The position numbers and the translations under genes are program-made. This document shows positions 12,701 to 23,900 of a DNA stretch of 64,000 nucleotides, in pieces. Every line of letters begins with the position of its first letter. Within the stretch, counting starts at the first letter, position 1. A model generated the notes under the pieces. The model was not told the origin of the DNA. It searched no databases and saw only the letters and a list, made by a program, of their open reading frames with translations. Source of the stretch: Daldinia sp. FL1419. Its lineage: Eukaryota > Ascomycota > Sordariomycetes > Xylariales > Hypoxylaceae. The stretch covers positions 1 through 64,000 of the forward strand of contig MU623443.1 of assembly GCA_025201765.1 (NCBI GenBank), given 5' to 3'.

Positions 12701-14398
12701 ATCGCGTTCCTCCCGCGCGTCTCTTGTTGCAGTGTCGGGTACAATCGAATCGTCATATACGGTAAACTTCGCTGAATTATATGTTTCAAGTCCACCCTGT
12801 TGGCTGTTAAGGGGCGGCACAATCTGAGCCGCCTGTGAGTTATTACTCGGCACAGGAGCTTGGTTCTGATATTGGCTGAAGCTTGTTGTAGGGATGTGCT
12901 CGTCCCAAGGCAACTCGTGAGGTAGAGTGGAGGCAAAACTAGTCTGCTGCGATGCCGGCGGAACGACGTCAACGTTGGCACCTTCTTGTATCAAAGACCC
13001 GCGGTTCCCTCCACCAATGGTACTTTGCGAGTTGTTAGGTACGGTTGAACCTGCAACAGTCCCATTCAAGAAGGTTGAGGTCGATACGTTCCCAAAGTTT
13101 CCAAAGAAGGGGCGGTCCGGCTGGCGCGAGGGAATTTCCGTCGAGTGATCAAGTAGTTCTGGGTGCCGAAGCGCTTCTTGCTGCGACGCGACAACGGCCC
13201 GTCCCTGGACCTGACTTGTTCCAGGCGAACTTAGATGGTCAGGGATACTGCTGTGCACATCAGAAATTAAGGCGCTGTATATTTCTTGAGAGTCAGGCAC
13301 CACCCTCTGCTCTTGGCTCCCAAGTTCGTCTTCGCGAGCTAGTGCAGCACGGGCATCAGCAGGCTGGGAAGACCGTTGGCTAGCCGTTTGCTGCGAATCT
13401 GGTGGGACGGGCATGTATTGATCTCTAGCAAACAATGGGTCGCGGGGCAACTGAATCACTACACGAGATTTGTAGGGTTTTGAATCACCTTGGTTGGGTT
13501 CAGAAGTGTGATTTTCGTAGTTCAGCTCACTCTGCCGCTCTACTTGCTCTTTATGAAGTTTGAGGTCATGACCCGCTCTCTCATGAAGCAAAGATGGTTT
13601 CTGTGTTGGTCTTAGTTTAGGAAGTTTGGATGCACGTTCCTCGTTGGACTCTGATTCATACAAAGATGGCTGTTCTAAAGGCCGCTTCTTAACACGATTT
13701 TGATGATGTTGATTAGACGCTGAGATTGGACTACTCTCCTGAGGACTGGAGCTTTGAACAGATCGGCCAGTGTTGCCAGTGTTGCCAATCGCTACATTAG
13801 CCGTATCCTGGGTGTGTTGGGATCGAGCTTTCTTAAGCTTCCATTCATTAATCGCAAGGCGTGTTACGTTTTGTTTGGGTTCCTATGTAAATTTAGCTTT
13901 TATATTAATAAAAAAGAGCGTCCGCGTGAAGAACACACGGGGAGAGATAATAACCTACCCACGATGGCGCGTGTGGCTTGCCGTCCTCATCAGCACCCTC
14001 CCAGTCTACCAAGTAGTACGTCCTCCCTCGCTCTAACTTCTCGTCGATAATATCCCGAATCGCAAACCAGTCGGTTCTAACTTCTGATTCGGTCTCGTCT
14101 TTCCCTTCGTCGGTAGTATGCGCTGTTTTCTTTTTCTTTTTCTTCTTCTTATTCTTCTTCTTAGTCGACTTCGACGATACTCGAGGTCGGGGCTGGGATC
14201 GTGGCTGTTGACGTTGATGTTGGTGGTCTTTTAATATATGTGACTTGGATGATTCCGCGCTCATCGGCGGCAATTTCCCTGGAGAAGAATCTGAAGAGAA
14301 ACCAAATCCATAATTAGTGTCATTTAATAAGATACCGTTTTCGACTCCAACAGCTATACAGCAATGCTATTCTCACCAAGGTAATCGTCCTTGGCCAT
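9783..14398 (-). CDS. Chromodomain protein with HDA2/3-type domain and C-terminal coiled coil (histone deacetylase complex subunit)
   Basis: Five exons, 14398-14377, 14290-13959, 13882-10949, 10894-10718 and 10661-9783, join in frame to 1447 residues; the small first exon encodes MAKDDYLD. After a Lys-rich tract (about 51-62), residues 82-137 form a chromodomain (WFAIRDIIDEK, YYLVDWEG, SWEPKQNV). An intron falls exactly inside SWEP, and splicing restores the motif. A long Ser/Gln/Pro-rich region, probably disordered, follows. Residues about 770-1090 resemble the HDA1-complex subunit 2/3 domain (ITLPFYNNCRPVYNDIL, KILILSRPGKVMDFLGN). Residues about 1110-1340 are heptad-rich coiled coil with an Arg/Ser/Gly tail. 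By family knowledge it would tether a class II histone deacetylase to methylated H3, as Neurospora CDP-2 does in the HCHC complex; orthology to CDP-2 is inference. Residue 107 is Ala where HP1 has a third aromatic-cage residue. Confidence 0.88.
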
Positions 14399-16575
14399 GA
14401 GGAGCTTGTTTCCTGTCAAGGCAAGTAAACGAAAGTGTAACCACAGCCGTGCGACGAGGCTCGATTAGCTGCCTGCCACGGTCGAGCGCGGCTTGGCAGG
14501 GTCCCCTGGTTGGGCAGGGGTAACTAACTCCCGCTGTGGCACGCGAGCGAACGTGCTGTGGCTTAATGCTAAGATTCCTGGACGGTCCTATGGTGTTTAG
14601 CGCATGAGCGTGGCTTTAAGACAAAGTACTTACCTAGAGCACCTAACCTACGTAACTTTCAATTACCCACGGAAGGTAGATCCTCGAATTTATACTTGAC
14701 TTAAATTCTGAAAAAAAAGAAAGAAAAAACTTTTTTTAAAGAACGCGATAATTCGAGCATAAAGACCTGCAGTGCCGAGAAGAAGAAAAATGAACTTTAT
14801 AACACGGTCATGACGATTTGAGATATAAAATGTAATTGAAGAATAGGTAGGTAGGTTTGGAAAGAAAAGGGGAGGCTGGTAGTTGCTGTAATAGCAGAAA
14901 ATAATTTAGGTAGTCTAACTAAGCGTAATGCGGTACGTGAAACCTATAGAACCACACAAACTTCCATGCAAAGAGCAGTTCATAACTGGTAAAAGTATGG
15001 AAGTTAGGCTCCACGAGGAATTTAGAGGCAAGGGGGAAAAGGTACCTGACGAGAGCGCTTTCCGATTTGCACTTTCTAAAAACTCATAGCTGTTTAGGTA
15101 CCTAACAAACAACAACCGTCTTAGAAATGACGTGGCGTTCATAGTAGTCCCGTTCGTAATTATCATTGGCTAAGTGGCAACTTACATTTTACATTAGGTA
15201 GGTACCTCTTAGGCCTAGATGGACCCTAGAGGCATATGATGAAAATTACCTCTTGAGGAGGTAGCTTCGGTGCCTTAGGTACCTACCTAACTTAGGTAAG
15301 GTATGGAAGGATGTAGGAGGTCGTGTATACATCCCCAGGGTAGTCACACAACATGAGTCGATAGTTCGATACATATACCGCTGTCACTAGAAGGTGGTGG
15401 TTATTATATCGAAACCAGAGCAACCCGTCCCTTGGGTAGGATGATGCACAGAACAATACCAAATAAAACAATAATGCTTGCCAGGTTACCTGTCTGTAGG
15501 TACCTACCTGACCTACCTCGTAGGCAAGCAAGTCAGAGACAATAAAAGTCAGAGACAATAAAAAGTACCTAAACACCTGTAGATATGGGTGAATGTCTGA
15601 ATGGGTATATACATAGGTAGGTACCTATTCTTAGGATGTAGATACCTACCCACATCCATACGGGCAGGTAAGGCAAGAGGTACCGCGAACTACCTAGTGC
15701 CGGGCATGTAGTAGATACCTACAATACACGTAGGTACACAATATACCTACCTACCTACCTAGGTACCTACTAGGTAACCCAACACCTGTAATGAGAAACG
15801 CAATGGATATAAAAGGGGCTACCTATGGCTAACCCCAACCAAACGTGTATACCTCGGGTACCTCCTATCCAAGAAAACACACCGAAACTACCTACCTAGG
15901 TACCTATATACCTACCTAGGAGTGCTTATCCTAAACATTGATAAAACAGAGCATCCAGGACATGGTACAGACGTGACGACCATACAGCTAGGTGACCTAG
16001 CCCGCTTACGATATATGGTCTATAGTATTACACAAAGTCCTACGCTAGGATAACGCAAAAGGATCTTGGAGAAGTACCACGGAGATAACAGCTAGTATAA
16101 CACGAATTATCTCTTATATTCAAAAGTCGATAGGAGAAACTTCCTCGACTTACCATCCGGGACCAAAGAAAGAGCACGAAACCCCGCACGGTTATAAACA
16201 AAGACCATGATACAAGGCGAATAGAATATATAAGGCAGCCCCCGTAGCTTATCCAGTCCTTCCCTAGTAGCAGCACAAAGACCAAAGGTCGTTGTAAACA
16301 GGAGTCGCCCCCAACGAATAGTAAGCATGCATACCTATGCAGTACCCAAAAAGAAAAACAGAAAAGGAGGGTATATATCGTCCCATACCGTCGATCTTTT
16401 CCAGTCTCCATAGATACCTGGGTATCCATACCCATTCCCATATTCAACGCCTGTATGAAAAACAACCTAGTCCCTGCAACGCCTCTCCCTTTTCCTAAAA
16501 CTCATACATTAGGTACACTACGCAGGCTCTAGCCCGGCTCCGCAATTAAGCTCGTGAACAGTACAGTCCTCATCC
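14399..16575. other. Intergenic region dense in TAGGTACCTA-type motifs
   Basis: I found no supported gene. From about 15.19 to 15.92 kb the sequence is crowded with tandem and inverted copies of TAGGTA/TACCTA, for example 15275-15295, 15498-15525, 15612-15660, 15710-15780 and 15885-15925. The first few hundred bases are the promoter side of the chromodomain gene; the last part is 3' flank of the GMC-hydrolase gene. Confidence 0.65.
15190..15925. repeat. Cluster of palindromic TAGGTACCTA / ACCTACCT motifs
   Basis: Many copies of a 4-bp unit, TAGG/CCTA, are arranged head to tail and as palindromes (taggtaccta, cctaggtacc). The densest run is 15710-15780. Similar runs recur in other intergenic gaps of the window but not in its exons as far as I read them. 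Confidence 0.75.
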
Positions 16576-19500
16576 CTAGTATAACAACTTGCCAGTCACG
16601 ACCAGCTCCTCAAATGTATCCATCGGTTCCTGGAACTTGTAATCCTCTCCGCGCATCACGTGGTCGACTTCCTCCCTCACAAATGGGTATACGTCTTTCC
16701 ACGCGTTACGCCCCATCCAACAGTCCAGGTGTCCGTAGTCTGGCACCACGCGCCGCTTGTACTGCTCGCCTCCAAAGGTGTCGGTGAGGATCTCATACGT
16801 GCGTTCCGTAGACTCGGGGGTTAACACGGCATTGTCTCGACCCACGAACAGCATGATGGGGATACCCCTGAGTTTGCGGATATTCTCAGGAGTATCCAGC
16901 CGTTCAAATAGGGGAGCATTACTCATAACGCCTCCTTCGTAGCCTTGCTTCATTAGCATGTGTAGGAGGGTCATGCCTATACCACCAAAGAACCTGTCGA
17001 TTTGCCGGTGCGTAGCCTCGTTGAGGTTTCCGTGGTTCCAGCATCGGCCCAATGCCATTGTAATGCGGTGGCAGCTGGCGTTATTGCAAAGCTCCTTACG
17101 ATGATCTGGCATAAGGCGCAGTAACTCGTTAAGGGTTCTCTGAATTAAGGGGTCATTCGTAGTCGTGCTAAAGTTAAACCAATCTCCCGATATGAATCGG
17201 TAAATCGTATCAGCTGGGATAGGCAAAGCCATGATCTTAATCATGTTCAGGGTGCTCCACTGCGGATTCATGAATACTTGGCTGCAGGTTATGCCCTTGA
17301 TCCATCTGGCGGGGATTGTACCGTCGAGAAGGCCGGCGGAGAACGCCACGCTGCCCATACAGTGCGCGATGGCATATATAGGTTCAGGCTCCTCATCCTT
17401 CTTCTTGGTTTCATTCCTGATCTTCTCTAGACAAGCCTTGAGGTCTAAACGTGCATCGAACGTTGTCCAGTCATCCTGTGCAACCATCAACATACAGATA
17501 CGATGAACGGGAACAAACACTCTATAGCCAGCTCGGCGAAAGTAGTTGACGGCGTTATAGCGGATAGTAGGGAGGGCATATATCTGATGATCAACCGAAG
17601 CACCAGGGATCATGATCAAATTTTTAGGTTCGATCTCCTTGTTCGTCGGTTCCCACATGTATAGTCTAGTGACGACCCCGTCAGAAGCTACAATCTTGTA
17701 TATCTTGGACGGAGGTGTGTTGTTTACATAGCCCGTGTAGGCCTGCGTGGGATATTGTAAAGGTGTAAGTGGTGATAGTAGAAGCGACAGGGATTTCCGA
17801 GTGAAAAATGTTAGAAAGTTTGCTGCGCTTAAAGCCTTCTTGAAGAGGCTACTGCCTGTAGGAGTGAGGGTCAAGACCTCGGAAAGGAAATCTTGCGCTT
17901 GGATACTCATAATACCCTTGGCAACGACTTCTCCCAAGAGACCACTTTCATCAGCATCTGTACACTTTCGTTGTGCTTCGGGAATGGACTCGGTAATGGT
18001 GACGTAGAGGGTACTAGTCGATTTCCAGAATTGTATTGGCGACAACGCGACAGATGAATCAACCACTTTATAGCCATGGAAATGAAGCTTCCTCCCATTA
18101 ATTCCACGCATATCAAAGTCATATGTCAGATTTCTAGTCCCAGGTGCTTTTCGATCCAACAAGAATAAATTGAAATCACCTCGCTGTACCATAAACGGAG
18201 ACCCCTCGAGAGTAGGACAGACAAAAGTACCAGTTAGTGTCGCCCTATGGTTAGGGTCGTGTATGATTGACCTAATGTTGAAAGACTGCACGCTGAGGAA
18301 GAAACGCGCCGTTTCACTTTGGGACTTTGCAACTCTGGCCGCTAGCTCATATGTGGCGATGTTGTCCCTCTTAAGGCCTTTGTCTCGATGGATATACCCA
18401 GACATGACTTCCGTGAAGCCAAAACCGGATTCGTTCATGCGTCGAGCAGAGATGATCGCTTTCGCCGCGCTGTTAAGTTTGGCCGTCTCTTCTTTCTCTT
18501 CCACGTCGAGGACGTGTCCTATCCAACCACTCCTTTTATGGTGGTGCCTGTGTTCAGGGGCGCCGAAAAGATCAAGAACTTTGTTTTGACTCATGTTAAT
18601 CTCAAGACCTCTTTCTTTGGCATAATAGTCTACAGACCGCTCAGCTAGAGCGGTAATAGTCGCGAACGGGTTTGCACCAAGGGCGGTTGGGATGACCGCA
18701 GCATCTGTGACGATGAGGCCCGAATAAGTCTCTGAGCCAGAGCCTTTGAAGACCTGGCCCCTATGATTGGTAACACCGGTCAATCCGGTCCCGTCGCGAG
18801 CCATACAAGCACCACTAGATACTATTAGTATTTCGAAGTTTTCATGGTGATGTCGGGTTGCTTACCCAATTGGATGAACGGTAACTTGTTGCTCACCAAG
18901 AAGAGCATACCAGGGGTTTTGAACAAACGTTCCGCCAACAGCTCTCGTGGCTTTCTCTAGCACACGGTTCAACGTCTTGACATGATCACTACGGCCAACG
19001 CCTACAAACTCAAGGACTGGTTTGTCATCTTTGAGAGTTAGATATGCTTGGTTGCCTATATTGTATTAGCGATAAATTGCATTGGCTAGGATTGAATGAT
19101 AAACCTACTATCATGAGACATAATCAAGTATACTTGCGTCCTCTCGATGGCGCCTCTCCGGAAATAGGGCCCAAGGAATGCGCTACCTACACGAGCAAGA
19201 TTTGCCTTCACTTTACCAACGAGACCCTCGCCGGTCGGATCAATGCTACCGGGCAAGAGCTCAAGCATGGCTTGCAAGAAGGGTGCCAGAGCCGATGGCA
19301 TAGCCCCTTCCTCGATAACATAACCATCTAAAGGATTATCGTGACCTTCTCTGTTGTCGATAATGCCGGTAATACAGGGGCCGATGGGTTGAGAAGGAGA
19401 GGGGGAAGCTTTCCCCATTCCGTTCACCTCATAATCCGTATTATACCTATAAGCAGTTAGAAAAGAGTCCGCGTGGGGGTGAGATATGGCATCGTACCCA

Positions 19501-20956
19501 AATCCCAACATATCGCCATTACCACTCATATTCTGACCGACTTTATCGCTCAGCTCAAGTCCCATTTCTCTACTCCTGAGGAGAATCTCGGTTGTACCAA
19601 CGGTACCAGCGCCGAGGAACACAGCTTGCCTTGCATGAACCCACATAAGGTCGCCGTGTAGATTAGCTTTGAAGTGACCGCGATTTCGCCCGTGCCAAGC
19701 GAAGTAAATGATATACCCAGATTGATCGCCGGGCGCTTCTGTTATGTATCTCACCTCGGCCTCACAGAACATGTCAGCACCCCAGTTCCACGCGTCAGCT
19801 AGATACGTAACAAGCGTAGTGTTCTTGGAACCGTCGTTTAAGCCCGTGACGTCCTGGCCAGTGAGTGCGGAGGGAAACATCTCCACGCCACAACTATTCG
19901 GTCCATTATGGAATCGCGTCGTTTGTCTCACTCGTCGGAATTTATCTGTCATGTTTAAATACTTTGCCTGTCTCTCTAGTAGGTCAAGCTTATGTAGTTT
20001 TGGCCAGTCCTCGGGGTACGATTCTGGCTCCAAAACCTTTTCTGCTTTCTTGTAATCTACTCATCCATTTCGTCAGTTTCTATTCTATGAAGCTATTGGA
20101 GGAAAAAAACCCTTAGGGATATCCAAAGATAGTGTAGAATAAAATGTGCCTTACATTCGTCTAGGGAGCTGGGATTTTCTCTGATTTCCTTCGGCCATGC
20201 ATCTTGTCGTAGTGTGTCTTTGTCCGCTTCCAGATAGACATTGGCATTTATTAAGCTAGTTCCACCAAGACCTGAGTTGTAATTAATTTAACGTCCTATT
20301 AGTTTTCTCGTCTCTAGAGACTTACCATTGCAAACCACGGCATTTTGGCCATTACCAAATATCATATGATACATGCCAGTAGGATCGCCACCATTGACAA
20401 CCTTTTTAGGCAACCAACCGGGGGTAATCTCGCCAGAGTAGTGGACCTGTTCAAGGGCGTCGCATGTGCTAACCGGATACTCTCCGGGCCAGCGTTCCTT
20501 GCCGCGCTCTAGGAGACAAACTGATTGGCCGGCGCGGGCCATGCGAGATGCTGCCACGCCGCCGCCATAACCAGAGCCGATGACAACACAGTCGTATGAG
20601 TGGCGCATAAGCTCCACGGGCTTGGATATGCGAGGAAACTGTGCGGTTTTGGGATCGTCTCCCCACGACCGTATTCGGGAAAAGGCTCGAGGTTGCTGTT
20701 CTCCAGACTCATCATCGATGCTAAACGTACGGCCAGGAACAGGCCGAGGATGATTCCACGCCTCGCTAGAGTTCATGCCGTAGGAGCTATGGTTGAAGGT
20801 GTCGGTTGAGCAGTCCGAGGCGCTCGTGCTGCTAGAACGGCCATGCCCGTTGAGCCTTCCTCCGGTCCCATTGCTGATCCCGTTCGGCACCGCAGCGGCT
20901 GTCGTCTTATTATCTTCGGCACTAGTGGCCGTGATATCAGGAATTGCCGACGGCAT
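16576..20956 (-). CDS. GMC-family (cholesterol oxidase-like) oxidoreductase fused to alpha/beta hydrolase
   Basis: Five exons, 20956-20326, 20271-20155, 20056-19109, 19055-18866 and 18814-16576, join in frame to 1374 residues. After a Ser/Gly-rich leader of about 120 residues, YDCVVIGSGYGGG (G127-x-G129-x-x-G132) is the FAD dinucleotide-binding motif. NGLGGTSLINANVY across the first intron and the late SYSGLIVTDAAVIPTALG are GMC/cholesterol-oxidase signatures. From about residue 1000 an alpha/beta hydrolase follows, with oxyanion-type LIMIPGASVD, nucleophile elbow AHCMG (Cys1114 where Ser is usual), acid GRDN (Asp1289) and GHLDCW (His1324). The join lies inside one 2.2-kb exon, so it is a true fusion. 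It probably oxidises a sterol or other alcohol and hydrolyses or transfers an acyl group; the substrate is unknown. No signal peptide or membrane segment is clear. Confidence 0.88.
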
Positions 20957-23900
20957 CGTGGCAACGTTCGGCTGGCCCAAAACAATGGGCTGCCAAGATC
21001 AGCCTTAGTATGACTTCGTTATAGGAGCTTGCCGTGCAATCCGATATACAATGGAAAAAGCAAGCGGTGCTAAAACAACACTTTTGGGATGGAACAATGG
21101 CTTAACGTGGATTAGAAGACTTCATATACGACTAGGGTATATGGAGTTTAGATTTACTGGGATGATGTTCTGAGTAGGGAGACGGTTATCGGACGCCTCA
21201 AAGGATGGTGGCTTCGTATAAGTATAAAATTAAGGAAACAATTTCTTATGATATTAACATGGGGAATATGGCTGGGGTAACTAAACCTTTGTATATCGAC
21301 ACCGGTCTATTCTAATACGGCTTTATGTGATTGGAACGATGAGAACGAGGGAAAGGCGGAGGCTCAAACGGTCTACAACCCAGATATACAGTCCCCAGAC
21401 TAGACGACCAACAGTGGTTACTTACGGAGTACATCGTAGAGTCGTAGGGGTGGTGATATTGGTTTTTTTTTTTTCTTCTTCATCTTGCAGAACTACTGCA
21501 AGTCCAAGAGACCGGGGGGCGCAGACCCTTGTTAGTAAGACAGGGCTGAAAATTGTACATAGCAGCGATCGTCAGCCCATACAGAAGTGGAGGTAACGAA
21601 GTCGTCTGCCGAGCCCACAGTCCGTTGACACTATTGGTGAATAAACGCTAGCCTCGGTGAGATCTAATAATAAAGACATACTACATGGTATACTGAATTT
21701 CGTATGTTTTTTGGGGTATGTCGTGTGCTGTTGATAGCTGAGGAACAGGACAAACGAGAAGCTGATAGGAACGGTGATATTCCCTCCCTTCGTACGTATT
21801 ACAAAGCATGGAGGACGTAAGTAGCGATTATAAAACATTCCGGATATGGTATTAATATGTAACGAGTAATAAGACCAATACAGAATATGACAGAGTGGAG
21901 AAGAAATAAGATAGGGGTCCTCTCGGGGGACCTTTTGAAAGGGGGGCAGTTGTTGTTGGACCAGGAACGACAACAAATGATAAGATTGAGATCTTAAGAC
22001 AGGTGCTCCCTCCGTGCCTAAGTTTAGGTGTTTAGGTATCGAACCTCCCCAATAATGTACCTAACTACTATGTAACCTAACGTGTTAAGCCCATGCTGGT
22101 ACTTGGATGTACGACTGTGATACATAGGTGGCCGTAGTCGCATAAGATAAAAAGTGGGCTTCTTCAATTGCGTATTACGGGTATTTCGCAAGTCTACCCG
22201 GGTCTATTACCTTGCCTAGGTCGGATACTTAGGAGGTAGGTAGTTAGTACCTCTTATAAGAGCAATATTAAGCGCCGTAGTCGATGGGAAACCCCCGCCA
22301 CATACTACGCTAAAGCTTATAGTGTCTACCTACCTGTAAGTAGGTACCTAACCTAAGTAGTATACTACTGTAAAGAGCTTCTTCTTTTACTCCAATCTCT
22401 TAAATTTGACCTGACCGTGTTACAGCGGGTCGTATACTCGGCTATTACGGATGTTTTGAGTTCTGAAAATATTGCTGTCAGTGCGTCGTTCCCAGCAGCC
22501 CTAAACGGGCATTCCCGTCGGCCTTTGGTCCAGATCCAGGGCGACGGTTTTCTCCCCTGGATTCTTCACCATTCAGCTGAGCGATTGAACCGTGGCTCTG
22601 GACGAGAACATGCAAGGGATGCTACTGGGAGGGTAAAAGATTGAAACAAATGACATACCTATGAGATTATTATCCAATAAGGAAATGGTAAAGACATTTG
22701 TTTTTTTTTCCCCGTTATTAACATGCTCAAAGCTCAATCGTTGATTGGTTCACAAGCGACTTAGACGGCTCAAGCTCAAAATGCTAACTTCGCTAAGACA
22801 AATCTATGTACGATATCCAAAACGGATTACACAGCTTTACTTAGTCCACACCAGAACACGTATCAATCTTAGATCGCTGTACCTCTCGGTAAGCACAATG
22901 AGTTGACTACCGGTGAGGTACAATTGTTAGACGGACGAAAGGAGAATACCGCCATATCGAAGGCTACCCGACATGACACTGAATTTATGCGATTCTCGCT
23001 AATTTGAGCGCCCTTCTCATGATCCCCTAAACCAGAGGTACCTATGAAGCAAACCCGGAGATGCTGGTTATCACGAATCACGACAATGGACGTTCCACGC
23101 ATTGCCTTACCTACTGGTAGCCATTCTTACATACCCGGCCCAAGGTATATTCTCATAACCCATCCGATTTCCTACTTAACCACGGAAAGCGTCAACATCA
23201 AGCTCATGCGCGAAACAATCGTGAAATATTGTATCTCCTATTACAGATCATTACGGTTTCCTCGCATCGGAAAGATGGAATAGTAATCCTAGCTCGAACA
23301 TCAGCCAAGACGTAGGGCTGAACTAATTGATACCTAATCGGGAGGCAATATGCACGAAAGAAACAAATGAGAATTCCTATACTAGTGCTAACTCGGCGCC
23401 ACTACGCTTGCGCATCGATATTTATATTATACTATTATGATAATAGCCCCAACCGGAGTAGTATCTCTTGGCTACACAGCTGAAAGAAAACGGCCTCTTT
23501 CAGTGTGTATATGGTGGTCATCGACGTTTGGAGGCCGTAGGGCGATGTCAGCTCGGCATCGGCCCCTCGGTTTCTAGTCCAAATGAGTGGTCTTTTCCAT
23601 GACTAGGTGGCGCTGAGTCTCTAAGATGATATTAACCCAGCATCAGAATATGCGACGTCAGTCTTACTATGGATCCCCAACCCCATCCATACCCCTTGTC
23701 AGCCGAGAATAGCGGTACAGTTCGTTGGATTGACTCAGCTCTCCGCCATTAACAAATGAAACGTGGGCGCCGGGGCTGCGAGGGTTGTGGAGGAACGTGG
23801 CTGCTAAATTGCAGAGGCACCGTTTGGTCACATTTCCACATTTCCGTTTCCGATCATATCGAAAGGTCTGCCCGGTTAAGAATTATAATTGGCTAGGTAA

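Noticed and set aside
14915..16465. Several 80-140-residue minus-strand frames
   Set aside because: They run through TAGGTACC repeats, lack domains and have no consistent splice partners.
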